From Saccharothrix sp. ALI-22-I (GTDB taxonomy: Bacteria > Actinomycetota > Actinomycetes > Mycobacteriales > Pseudonocardiaceae), in NCBI RefSeq assembly GCF_001984175.1, contig NZ_MTQP01000065.1:62001-126000 (forward strand): DNA of 64,000 nucleotides, in the 5' to 3' direction. The stretch's first letter is position 1. Each line of letters starts with the position of its first letter. Position numbers and translations under genes: made by a program. The notes under the pieces are model-generated. The model ran no database searches, had not been told where the DNA came from, and was given only the letters and a program-made list of their open reading frames with translations. Shown here piece by piece: positions 39,601 through 46,812 of the stretch.

Positions 39601-42600
39601 CGGACGGCGCGCGGACCGAGTCGACCTACGACGACCTCGACCGCGAGATCACCTCGACCCAGTACGAGCGCAAGCCCACCACCGGCACGTTCACCGCGTG
39701 GGGGCGCTACGACGACCTCGGCAACGTGATCTCGGCCGTCGCCCCCTCGGGTGCCGCCGCGTCGTTCACCTACGACACGCTCGGCCAGCTGATCAAGGAG
39801 ACCGACCCGGCCGGCGTGCCCACGCACCACGGCTACGACGCGGCGGGCAACGCGGTCCGCGTCACCGACGGCCTCGGCCGCACCACCCGCCTGGTCTACG
39901 ACCTGTTCGGCGACCAGGTCGCGCAGTCCGAGCTGAAGCCGGACGGCACGGTCCTGCGCACCACGAAGTACGGCTACGACACGGCGGGCAACACGACCAC
40001 CGTCACCGACGCCAAGCAGAACGTCACCACGTTGGAGTTCGACGCGGGCAACCGGCTGGTCAAGCAGATCGAGCCGGAGGGCGTCACGCAGGAGTTCGGC
40101 TACGACGCGGCCGGCAACCTCACCCGCTACACCGACCCGCGCGGGAACCGCACCATCACCACCTACAACCCGTGGGGCCTGCAGGAGAAGGTCATCGAGC
40201 CCGCCACCGCGGCCCACCCGACCGACCGCACCTGGACGTCGGAGTACGACGCGAACGGCAACGAGGTGAAGCTGACCGCGCCCGGTGGCGTGGTCCGGAC
40301 CCGGACGTTCGACCCGGCCGACCAGCTCACCGCCGAGACCGGCAGCGGCGCCGAGAAGCCCACCACCGCACGGGACATCGCCTACGACATCGTGGGCCAG
40401 GCCACCCGGATCGGCTCCGACACCTACACCTACGACGACCGCGGCAACCTGCTCACCACGGCCGGTCCGGGCGGCACGGCGGAGTTCGGCTACGACGCCG
40501 ACAGCAACCCGACCACCCGTCGTGACGCGGCCGGCACCTCGACCTACACGTACCTGAAGGGTCGACTGAACACAGTCGCCGAAGGACTGGCGGGCGTCAC
40601 CCAGACGTTCGGCTACGACGGGGCGGGCGAGGTCAAGACCGTCGGCTACGGCGCGGGCCGCACCCGCACCTTCGGCTACGACGACTACAGCCGCCAGATC
40701 TCGGACGTGCTCACCGGCTCGACCGGTCAGACGATCTCGTCCACCACCTACGGCCACGACGACACCGACCTGGTCACCAGCAAGACCGAGAACGGCGTCC
40801 AGACCGGCTACACCTACGACGCGCTGGGCCGGCTCAAGACCGCCACCACCGGCGGCGTGACCACGGCGTACGAGTGGGACCCGGCGGGCAACCGCACCAA
40901 GGCGGGCGCGAAGACCTCGACCTACGACGAGCGCAACCGCCTGCTGTCCGACGGCGACTACACCTACACCTACAGCGCGCGCGGCACGCTCGCCGGCCGC
41001 ACCAGCTCCGGGCACACCGAGCCGTACGCGTTCGACGCGTTCGACCGGATGGTCGGCGCGATCAGCCAGACCTACACCTACGACGGCCTGGACCGGGTCT
41101 CCACCCGCAACGGCACCGCGTTCACCTACGCGGGCCAGGACGACCAGGTCGTGTCCGACGGCACCGCCACCTTCGCCCGAGGCCCGGGTGACGAGCTGCT
41201 GGCCACGAAGAAGGGCGATGCCGCACGGGTGCCGGTGGCCAACGGCCACGGTGACGTGATCGGCGCGATCGCACCGGACGGCCAGGCGCTGGCCGACAAG
41301 ACCAGCTACGACGCGTTCGGCAAGGTCACCGCCAAGACCGGCGACACCGGGCCGCTGGGCTACCAGGGTGACTGGACCGACCCGGCCACCGGCCAGGTCG
41401 ACATGGGCGCCCGCTGGTACGAGCCGACGACCGGTGGCTTCAACGCCCGCGACGACATCCCGTTCCAGGGCGGCGAGGGCGTCCGCGCCAACCGCTACAC
41501 CTACGGCGCGGGCGACCCGGTCGGCCAGATCGACCCGGACGGGCACTGGTCGTGGCCGTGGGATTGGGGCGATGACGACGGCGGCGACGGGCCGTCCACG
41601 TCGGTGGAGACCTACCAGTGCATCCTCGCCTGCTTCGACGAAGACACCTCATGGGCGATCCGCCAGCAGGCGGACAACCTGTCGGGCAAGAAGCGGAAGA
41701 AGTCACCCGGGTCGAGCGGCACCTACCCGTCCTACGCGCCCGGTCCGGCGTACAACGGCAGCGGCGGTGGCGGTAGCTGCGGCGCTTGCTACAACGCGAG
41801 CGCGGCGGCGCGTGCCGAGGCGGCTCGGCGGGCGGAGTACGAGCGGAAGAAGCGGGTCACCGCGCAGGCCAAGGCGGCGGCGCAGTACTCGGCGCGGCAC
41901 GTGCCCAGGACGGTGTCCGGCGCGGCGCACTCGCCGGTGACGAACATGCCCAAGCCGGTGGCCTCCAGCCCGAAGGTGCCCGCGAACAAGGTCGGGACCA
42001 GCCGTGACGTGGTGGCCGACGCCAAGCGCGGCACGGACAAGATCTACGACCAGGCCGTGAAGAAGGCCGGCAACCCGGTGCAGAACACGTCCAAGGCCAG
42101 TCAGCCCGGGTCCTCGTCCGGGTCCGGCGGCATCTCGTGGAAGTGGCCGGGTTGGAAGCAGGCCGCCAAGGACTTCGGCAGTGGGTTCGTGGAGGGGCTG
42201 GCCGAGTTCAGCGGCTACAACGACGCCAAGCGGTGCATCACCTCGGGCGACGCGGAGAGCTGCATCTGGACCGTGGTGTCGGTGGCGTCGGTGTTCGCCG
42301 GTCCGTACGGCGTCGGCGCGGTGCGTGCGGCGAAGGGCGTCCGGATGGGCGCCAAGTACGCCGACGACGTCGTCAACGCGGCGTGCACGGTCGTCGCCGC
42401 GGCAGACGACAACAGCTTCGCCGGTGACACCCCGGTGCGGATGGGCGACGGCTCCACCAAGGCGATCGGTTCGGTGCGGGTCGGCGACCAGGTGACGGCG
42501 GCCGATCCCACCACCGGGCAGAGCGGTTCGTACGCGGTGACCGATGTGATCGTCGGGTCCGGCACCAAGGAGCTGACCGAGCTGACCGTGTCGTTCGAGG

Positions 42601-43169
42601 GCCGCACGTCCACCCTCACCACCACCGACGGCCACCCGTTCTGGGCCGACGGCAAGTGGGACGAGGCCGGTGATCTGGTTGTCGGACAACGGATCTCCGA
42701 GGGCCAGATCGTCGGCACGCGATCGTGGACCGAGCAGCGAACGGTCTACAACCTGACGGTCGACACCCTGCACACTTTCCACGTCGTGACCGGTGACGCG
42801 GACGTGCTCGTGCACAACGCGGGCCGGTGCCGCAAGGCGTGGGACACGGTGACGTCCGGTCTCGGCAAGGCGGCGAGCGCTCTCGGCAGGGCCAAGAACG
42901 CGGTGATCAAGCCGTTCCAGGCATTCGGGCGCAAGTTCTCCGCCTTCAGGGCACGTCACGGCGGGCTGCGGAACTTCCTCCTCTACCGCCCCTACCACCA
43001 CGTGCGCAACCAGACGGCGAAGGCAGTGACGTCGTGCCTGGGCAATGCCTGGACGGCGGGGGTCACCTACATGTCCTCCCGCAAGCTGAGCTATGCGGTC
43101 TTGACCTTCGCGGGCGCCTGCCTCTTCACGACGGTCAAGGACTCCATTCCCAACAACCCGACCAAGTGA
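33690..43169 (+). CDS. Giant secreted RHS/YD-repeat protein with Hint domain
   Basis: 3159 residues. Basic N-terminus and hydrophobic segment (about 8-33) for export; a DNRLRE-type module (about 330-520); the YD-shell start RTYNSLDPRRDGIFGAGWSS near 783; a LamG-like domain (about 960-1190); dozens of YD repeats to about 2550; and the RHS core LGYQGDWTDPATGQVDMGARW near 2555. Past residue 2620 the variable region has a Gly/Ser linker, a Hint fold (about 2908-3044; SFAGDTPVRMGDGSTKAI to ADVLVHN) and a 115-residue basic tail. The residue before NSF, where many Hint domains have Cys, is Asp. The layout is that of a polymorphic toxin shell, but the tail matches no toxin I know and no immunity gene adjoins. 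ATG follows GGGGGAG. Confidence 0.93.
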   Translation: MSSRVRKAGLLGVLWASVPAKVVAIAVVLAVTAGSGGDAVNGWGRSETFAADGVTTPGPGQRWGEAQADPDHLEGAPNNNTVPESLRSRYPKVEWDAGPQNAASVVEPPVTEAKGFQEGESREKAEGRTKYEKVYTNPDGSETTEFSAGPVNYRDGDEWKPIETDLVPNDQGWHNAADEVDVQLNREADAEQLAKLVVDADHEVSYGLAGANKINGTAEGSTATYTEVQPGVDLKLESQPGGVKETLVLTRPGATSFTFPLTLKNLTAHVENNQVLLKDDKNTTRAVIPPGDMVDANGIRSTAVTYALTSHNGRPALQLTLDTTWLNQAAYPVAVDPTVQLPVAGEAADSSLYVNGTTSAPGGQTLGVGPNAASYLRFGSLVDKLRNHTIFGAQLWLVNYDSDSCRPRNVTVHPVTESWTSSSDVDYPGPNTGRQLGERSFAHGYIAFGQSSSACPTAGELINLGGGGRDLVQKWVNGEQANNGISLRASGDGSGKKFTGPATANPPRLYVTHSPYNATYALANPVPNPPVLQNQDGKVKIAVTNKSAAAWAPGDYYLAYRAYNATTGASVVQQRSANLTATVNRNQRVTLDATIKALPPGKYFLDFTMVKTGGPVFTDHQVPPGRIVLEVFDIPPVVQELYPPNGYQAPTLTPQLWARALDIDAPPSVNMQFKFEICERDAAGKPINCVNSGYLAKTAWTVPEGTLKWSKAYDWRAYVKDATTEVISPYSTVLTSVPQPEITSRLAGGPYGTKDQEFDPQSGNYSTAAVDASITTAGPELRLVRTYNSLDPRRDGIFGAGWSSRYDMKIVQDDDGSGNVVVTYPDGQQVRFGRNADGTYAAPFGRQAKLTVDTTAWKLLDLSGTTYQFSLTGRLSRITDSANRAVVLTYDNTTGKLLKAHVSNSQTNTSGRFMTFTWTGNRVTSVKADGTTWTYTYTGDLLTKVCSSGCTSYEYTAGSHYRTTVLDSRPESYWRLGEPEGTAAASEIAVNLGKDSGTYKNVTLATPGINTTDTAATFNGTTSAVDLPKGTVKKSRDGAVELWFKNSVTGSGGPLLGYQDKALGSTSTTGVPILYVGTDGKLRGQFGIGAISPITSGALVNDGKWHHVVLSSMGSTQTLFLDGAKVGELTGKTIDHEKLTFNQIGAAYATGAWPAWGTTPQRHYSGVIDEVAIYSGPIGPQTVTAHRNANNPADQLAKITLPSGKVAAATTYDTALDRVKEHTDDNGGTWRVGPPAVYGGDNDLRRTVEVLDPSNRPSLYEYDALGGWLLRLGQPLGLEARSEDTPGEPTSTPTPPTETCSKPDPNDPAFCTVIPDSSGGPVFVRYGAEGMSIRSYSYDDNGQLSVVTDENGDTVTLGYDARGNVTSRKTCRTATECHTSYETFPTTITNEYDPRNFLPLESRDGRSASATDTTYRTSFSYHSTGQLLQETAPDGSIVKHTYTNGAEVAVNGGSPPAALLLSTVDARGRTTRYAYYNNGDLARVTRSNGLITEYTYDNLGRTATIKEISDTFPNGVVTSFTYDAMSRLQTTTGPITTNAVTGKTHQLRTTNTFDADGNVTQVESTDTQGNDPPRVTKFDYDQQNRLVRETDAEGNETSYEYDAFGHRTSETDPNGNRFDFAYTTRGSLAEVRLRDWRSDPAGVPAPANGYLLVKSFSYDFAGRLASETDAMGRRTEFQYWGDGLLRRKVLKDFDNPDGSKRDYVIEDNTYDGAGNLTRTVTGNGKLVTEHTMDRLGRVSTVVVDPAGLRRTTSYTYDAGDNVTRTTTSGKASNVPWEVSATPEIVSYQHDDLGNVIEETVTDGITNRVTKFGYDQRGHQISVTDPRLKTTTYAFDELGRQVTTTGAEVPVERDGGAPTTTKPTTKTGYNTFDEIVAVADELGNVTTAGYDRLGRVVSTTLPTHQAITPTTRTFYDGNGNVTEVVNARGFSTKMSYDQLDRVVTVDEPATTGRAISRFTYTRSGQLLSTTAPDGARTESTYDDLDREITSTQYERKPTTGTFTAWGRYDDLGNVISAVAPSGAAASFTYDTLGQLIKETDPAGVPTHHGYDAAGNAVRVTDGLGRTTRLVYDLFGDQVAQSELKPDGTVLRTTKYGYDTAGNTTTVTDAKQNVTTLEFDAGNRLVKQIEPEGVTQEFGYDAAGNLTRYTDPRGNRTITTYNPWGLQEKVIEPATAAHPTDRTWTSEYDANGNEVKLTAPGGVVRTRTFDPADQLTAETGSGAEKPTTARDIAYDIVGQATRIGSDTYTYDDRGNLLTTAGPGGTAEFGYDADSNPTTRRDAAGTSTYTYLKGRLNTVAEGLAGVTQTFGYDGAGEVKTVGYGAGRTRTFGYDDYSRQISDVLTGSTGQTISSTTYGHDDTDLVTSKTENGVQTGYTYDALGRLKTATTGGVTTAYEWDPAGNRTKAGAKTSTYDERNRLLSDGDYTYTYSARGTLAGRTSSGHTEPYAFDAFDRMVGAISQTYTYDGLDRVSTRNGTAFTYAGQDDQVVSDGTATFARGPGDELLATKKGDAARVPVANGHGDVIGAIAPDGQALADKTSYDAFGKVTAKTGDTGPLGYQGDWTDPATGQVDMGARWYEPTTGGFNARDDIPFQGGEGVRANRYTYGAGDPVGQIDPDGHWSWPWDWGDDDGGDGPSTSVETYQCILACFDEDTSWAIRQQADNLSGKKRKKSPGSSGTYPSYAPGPAYNGSGGGGSCGACYNASAAARAEAARRAEYERKKRVTAQAKAAAQYSARHVPRTVSGAAHSPVTNMPKPVASSPKVPANKVGTSRDVVADAKRGTDKIYDQAVKKAGNPVQNTSKASQPGSSSGSGGISWKWPGWKQAAKDFGSGFVEGLAEFSGYNDAKRCITSGDAESCIWTVVSVASVFAGPYGVGAVRAAKGVRMGAKYADDVVNAACTVVAAADDNSFAGDTPVRMGDGSTKAIGSVRVGDQVTAADPTTGQSGSYAVTDVIVGSGTKELTELTVSFEGRTSTLTTTDGHPFWADGKWDEAGDLVVGQRISEGQIVGTRSWTEQRTVYNLTVDTLHTFHVVTGDADVLVHNAGRCRKAWDTVTSGLGKAASALGRAKNAVIKPFQAFGRKFSAFRARHGGLRNFLLYRPYHHVRNQTAKAVTSCLGNAWTAGVTYMSSRKLSYAVLTFAGACLFTTVKDSIPNNPTK

Positions 43170-43180
43170 AGGAGAAAAGG

Positions 43181-45418
43181 TTGTCACCCAAGAGATCGGG
43201 CTTGTTGGCGGTCGCCGCCACAGTGCTCGCGATGGTGGTCGCACCACAAGCGGCGCTCGCGGACGCGGCAGGCGGGGGCGGGGACTACGTCCAGCTCAAC
43301 AGCGTGACCGACGTGCTGGACACCCGCGACGGGACCGGTGGCGTCACCGGCCAGCGCGGTGAGGCGAGCACCACGACGGTTCCGGTGCTCGGTGTCGGCG
43401 GCGTGCCGACGACCGGTGTCGGTTCGGTGATGGTGCGCGCGTCGATCCTCAGCGCGACCGAGCCGACGTTCCTGACCGTGTGGCCGGACGGCACGACCAG
43501 GCCGAACGTCACCGCGGTCAGCGTCAAGGCCGGTGAGGACCTGGTCGTGTTCACCGCGGTGAAGGTCGGTGCGAACGGCAAGATCTCGGTCTACAACGCG
43601 GCGGGCAAGGCGCACGTCGTGATCGAGGTGCACGGCTACTACAAGTCGGCGCAGGGCAGCAACGGCGGCGGGTTCGTGCCGGTGACGCACACCCGCACCA
43701 TCGACACGCGCAACGGCCTCGGCACCACCACGGGGACCATCGCGGCCGGTGCGAGCCGGACGGTGACGTTGACCGGCGGGCTCATCCCGGCCGGTGCGAC
43801 GGCGGCGTACGTGAACCTGGCCGTGCCGAGCGCTTCGGCGAAGGGCTGGTTCACGTACTCGCCGGTCGGTGGCAGCTCGCGCCCGGTGATGAACTACGTG
43901 GCCGGGACGACGCAGGCGGCGGCGGTCGTGCAGCTGCCGGCGGACGGCCGGGTGACGTTCACCAACCGGGGCGCCGCCGCGGTGCACTTCATGCTCAACG
44001 TGGAGGGCTACTTCACCAACTCGGCCACCACGGGCAGCGGTTTCCGGTCGGCCTACGGTCGGCTGATCAACACGCGGACGGTGGGCGCGGGGCTGCCGAT
44101 GGCCGCGAACAGCACCATCGACGTGCAGGTCGGCGGCACTCACGGGTTGCCGACGCGGGGCATCGCGGGTGCGCTGCTGACGGTCATCGCCACCTCGGAG
44201 GCGGCCGGGTACCTGAAGGCGTGGCCGGTGGGCGAGGCCGAGCCGTCGTTGACGATGATGGACCACGGTGACAGCTGGCGGGCCAACTCGATCGTGCTCA
44301 AGCCCGGAACCGACGGCAAGATCAGGGTGCGCAACGGCAGCGCGGACACCATCCACCTGATCGTGGACCTCCAGGGCTGGTTCGCCGAGCCGCTGCCCAC
44401 CGTGCCGGTCGTGCCGAACACCCGGACCACGGTGCTCCAGGCCGCGCCCGTCGCCGGTGCGCTGGCGGGGACGTTGGAGTACGCCTACACCGACAACTCG
44501 GGCCGGGTCGTCTACGGCCACCAGCAGCAGGTGGACAACTTCAGCTCGGTGCAGTGGACGGTGGTCTCGGGCAACGAGGCGTTCAGCGGTCAGCCGACGC
44601 TCGCGCAGCTGTCCGACGGCCGCATCCAGGTCACCGCGCAGCACCGCAGTGGTGACGTGTGGTCGCTCACCCAGACGGCGGCGGGCGCGGTGACGTGGAA
44701 CCCGTGGGTGAACCTCGGCGGTTCGATGGCCGCCGCGCCGACGGCCGTCAAGCTGGCCGACGGGACGTTGGCGCAGTTCGCGGTGGACGTCGACGGCAAG
44801 CTGTGGGTGTACCAGCAGAAGGGGACCGTGCCGTTCTGGCGGAACCTGGGCGACCAGAACCTGGTCGGAGGCCTATCGGTGGTCGCGGTGCGCGACGGCG
44901 TGCGGGTGTTCGGCCTGGATGGGGCCGGTGCGGTGAAGAGCGTGCTGTTCTACAACGACGGCTCGCTGTCCCCGTGGACTGATCTTGGTGGGGCCGGCTC
45001 CTCCGGTACTCCTGCCGTGGTCGTGCGGCCCGGCTACCAGCTCCAGGTCTTCGTGCGTGGGGCGGCGGGCTCCATCGTCACCAAGCTCCAGGACGCCGGC
45101 GGCACGTGGCCGGGTGGTTGGACCGAGGTCGGTACCCCCGCCGTTGCTCCGGCAGGCGCTCCGGCTGCGGTTCTCGACCCCGGCGTGGGCCGGGTGGCGG
45201 TGATGTTCCGCGGCACCGACAACGAGATCTACCGCGTCTGGGAAACCGAGATCGGTGCCAACACGTGGGGCACCTGGGGCACGTTCATCGAGGGCCTCTC
45301 AGACCCCTCCGCCACCGACCCCTCGGTGCTGCCTTACTACAACGGCACCAGCGACACCTGGGTCCTGACCTTCCGCAGCCCCAACGGCACGCCCAGGTGG
45401 GTGGACCGCCAGACCTGA
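43181..45418 (+). CDS. Secreted protein with DTR-type repeats and C-terminal beta-propeller
   Basis: A 745-residue precursor. I set the start at the TTG at 43181, 11 nt past the RHS stop, because AAGGAG precedes it and it begins a clear signal peptide (LSPKRSGLLAVAATVLAMVV, cleaved near ALAD). Three modules of about 125 residues follow, each opening with a DTR-like motif (VLDTRDGTGG, TIDTRNGLG, LINTRTVGAG), found in many secreted actinobacterial proteins. Residues from about 410 form a lectin-like propeller of repeated W-x-D and QLSDGRIQVTAQHRSGDVW-type blades. Close spacing puts it in one transcript with the RHS gene. It may bind cell-wall or foreign glycans as the RHS partner. Not an obvious immunity protein. 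Confidence 0.85.
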   Translation: MSPKRSGLLAVAATVLAMVVAPQAALADAAGGGGDYVQLNSVTDVLDTRDGTGGVTGQRGEASTTTVPVLGVGGVPTTGVGSVMVRASILSATEPTFLTVWPDGTTRPNVTAVSVKAGEDLVVFTAVKVGANGKISVYNAAGKAHVVIEVHGYYKSAQGSNGGGFVPVTHTRTIDTRNGLGTTTGTIAAGASRTVTLTGGLIPAGATAAYVNLAVPSASAKGWFTYSPVGGSSRPVMNYVAGTTQAAAVVQLPADGRVTFTNRGAAAVHFMLNVEGYFTNSATTGSGFRSAYGRLINTRTVGAGLPMAANSTIDVQVGGTHGLPTRGIAGALLTVIATSEAAGYLKAWPVGEAEPSLTMMDHGDSWRANSIVLKPGTDGKIRVRNGSADTIHLIVDLQGWFAEPLPTVPVVPNTRTTVLQAAPVAGALAGTLEYAYTDNSGRVVYGHQQQVDNFSSVQWTVVSGNEAFSGQPTLAQLSDGRIQVTAQHRSGDVWSLTQTAAGAVTWNPWVNLGGSMAAAPTAVKLADGTLAQFAVDVDGKLWVYQQKGTVPFWRNLGDQNLVGGLSVVAVRDGVRVFGLDGAGAVKSVLFYNDGSLSPWTDLGGAGSSGTPAVVVRPGYQLQVFVRGAAGSIVTKLQDAGGTWPGGWTEVGTPAVAPAGAPAAVLDPGVGRVAVMFRGTDNEIYRVWETEIGANTWGTWGTFIEGLSDPSATDPSVLPYYNGTSDTWVLTFRSPNGTPRWVDRQT

Positions 45419-45447
45419 GCCTGACCAAGTAAGCCTGACAAGTATGA

Positions 45448-45481
45448 CGGGCCGGGGCCCTACCGCCCCGGCCCGTTTTTT
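45448..45481 (+). terminator. Rho-independent terminator of the RHS/propeller operon
   Basis: CGGGCCGGGGC and GCCCCGGCCCG form an 11-bp perfect stem with loop CCTACC, followed by TTTTTT. It is the cleanest intrinsic terminator in the window, and its T-run reaches the stop codon of the convergent DUF397 gene. Confidence 0.95.
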
Positions 45482-45641
45482 ACTTGCTGCGCTTGACGAA
45501 CCCGGCCCACGCACTCGCCGAGAAGGCGAGCCGTGGCCCGCTGGGGTTCTTGGAATCACGGACGCCAACCGGGCCGGCCGCAGGAAAGTTGACGGCGACG
45601 CAGCTGCCGTTGTCCGCACTGTAACTGCTGGTACGCCACAC
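45480..45641 (-). CDS. DUF397 protein
   Basis: 53 residues: VWRTSSYSADNGSCVAVN, then GPVGVRDSKNPSGPRLAFS and WAGFVKR, the full DUF397 signature. GTG start at 45641 preceded by GTAGGAG, 9 nt past the stop of the XRE gene. DUF397 proteins pair with XRE/DUF5753 regulators in actinomycetes (as in whiJ-like and bldB-linked loci), possibly as antitoxin-like or anti-regulator partners. Stops inside the T-run of the opposing terminator. Confidence 0.9.
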   Translation of the reverse strand: MWRTSSYSADNGSCVAVNFPAAGPVGVRDSKNPSGPRLAFSASAWAGFVKRSK

Positions 45642-45650
45642 GACGGTCTC

Positions 45651-46490
45651 CTACATGATCAATGACTCGATCAGGGTCGCGCTCTCACCAGGCGACAGCG
45701 CGACCCGCTCCAGGCTTTGCGTGCTCAGGGTATAGGTCTGAACCCGGCTCGGTTCATCCACGAAGACGGCCGCATCCTGGATCTCGATGTACACGATCGG
45801 GCGAGCGTCGGCGAAATCGAGCAGCATGAACTGCCCGGTGTTCGCCGCGTGTGGTCCGGCCTCCGGCTGCACGACCTGCAAGGTGACGTTCGGCAGGTCA
45901 CTGAGCCGCAGCAGGTGCTGGTACTGCTCGTTCATCAACTTCTGGTCACCGACCCGCAGCCGAAGCGCGTGCAAGTTGAGCACCGCGTGCAGCTCCAGCG
46001 GTTCTTCCTTGAGCAGCAACCGCGATCGCTGCATCCTGAACTCGACCAAGCGGCTGGCCGAATCCGACTTCACCCTCGGGGAAGCGTTGGTCAAGGCCAT
46101 CGCGTAGTCCTCGGTCTGGATGAGGCCAGGGAGCACGATCGGCTCGAAGACGAACTCCCGCCGCGCCAAGGATTCCAGCCCGACCATGGTGCGCAGCCAG
46201 TCCGACACGACATCGGTCCACGGCCCCACCCACGATGCGTCATCGGCGCGACTGCTCAGCAGCACGAGTCGATCGATGTTCTCGCGCTCGACATCGCAGG
46301 CCTTGAGGATCTTGCGGATGTCGCTCGGATACTGTGTGCTGCGGCCGGTCTCCATGTGACCGAGCTTGGGCTTTCCGATACCGCAGGCCTTCGACAGTTC
46401 CGTGAGGGACAGACCGGCCTCGTTCCGGTAGCGCGCGAGCTCGACACCGATCAACCACTGGAGCGCCGAGGGCGCGGCCAACTCGAACAT
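45651..46490 (-). CDS. XRE-family regulator with DUF5753 domain
   Basis: 279 residues. HTH at about 13-70: ALQWLIGVELARYRNEAGLS, LTELSKACGIGKPKLGHMET. The DUF5753 ligand/partner domain follows (ESLARREFVFEPIVLPGLIQ, TEDYAMALT, LNLHALRLRVG, FMLLDFADARPIVYIE). I chose the ATG at 46490: a TACAGT -10-like hexamer ends 6 nt upstream, suggesting a leaderless mRNA. An earlier ATG at 46613 would run through the divergent promoter. It forms a two-gene operon with DUF397 and a divergent pair with the small gene at 46579; it probably autoregulates that interval. Confidence 0.92.
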   Translation of the reverse strand: MFELAAPSALQWLIGVELARYRNEAGLSLTELSKACGIGKPKLGHMETGRSTQYPSDIRKILKACDVERENIDRLVLLSSRADDASWVGPWTDVVSDWLRTMVGLESLARREFVFEPIVLPGLIQTEDYAMALTNASPRVKSDSASRLVEFRMQRSRLLLKEEPLELHAVLNLHALRLRVGDQKLMNEQYQHLLRLSDLPNVTLQVVQPEAGPHAANTGQFMLLDFADARPIVYIEIQDAAVFVDEPSRVQTYTLSTQSLERVALSPGESATLIESLIM

Positions 46491-46578
46491 GATCCGACTG
46501 TAGCCAACTCCTGACGCTAAACGCATCACCTGATCGTGCGATGGTGGGCTGTAGACGTTTATCGCTAGCGTCGTAGTC
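46491..46578. promoter_or_regulatory. Divergent leaderless promoters between the XRE gene and small gene
   Basis: Leftward: TACAGT ends 6 nt before the XRE ATG. Rightward: TAGCGT (46566-46571) ends 7 nt before the ATG at 46579. Both match the spacing of leaderless actinobacterial promoters, and neither gene has a Shine-Dalgarno. GACGCTAAACG and CGTTTATCGCTAGCGTC are related inverted sequences that may be the XRE operator. Confidence 0.5.
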
Positions 46579-46812
46579 ATGCACCTCAGCGCGAGTTCCG
46601 TGTTCAGCCACACCTACGTCGAAGTCGCCTCCGGCACCCAAGTGACCTGCGAGGTGGTGGCCGAGCAGCTCGAAGTGTTCGTCGGCGAACGCAGCGAATT
46701 GCTCGGCCTCTCCAACGGCGTGACCATCCTGCTCGGCGAAGAAGCCGTCAAACGCCTGCTCGACAACCTCACCGAAGGCCTTGCCGCCCTCAACGCGGAC
46801 GAGGCCGCCTGA
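46579..46812 (+). CDS. Small protein divergent from XRE/DUF397 pair
   Basis: 77 residues: a beta-rich start (SHTYVEVASGTQVTCEVVAE), then EQLEVFVGERSELLGLSNGV and a C-terminal helix GEEAVKRLLDNLTEGLAALN. No signal peptide or catalytic motif. Likely leaderless. Its stop abuts the sialidase stop with no gap. The divergent position and coding quality suggest a third member of the XRE/DUF397 module. I do not recognise the family. Confidence 0.7.
   Translation: MHLSASSVFSHTYVEVASGTQVTCEVVAEQLEVFVGERSELLGLSNGVTILLGEEAVKRLLDNLTEGLAALNADEAA

Noticed and set aside
38049..41546. A 1165-codon leftward frame inside the RHS gene
   Set aside because: It is the antisense shadow of the YD repeats, with repetitive Val/Gly/Arg composition, no start signal and no domain.
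43181..45418. Immunity protein for the RHS C-terminal tail
   Set aside because: It has a signal peptide, is 745 residues long and is built of DTR modules and a propeller, unlike small cytoplasmic immunity proteins.
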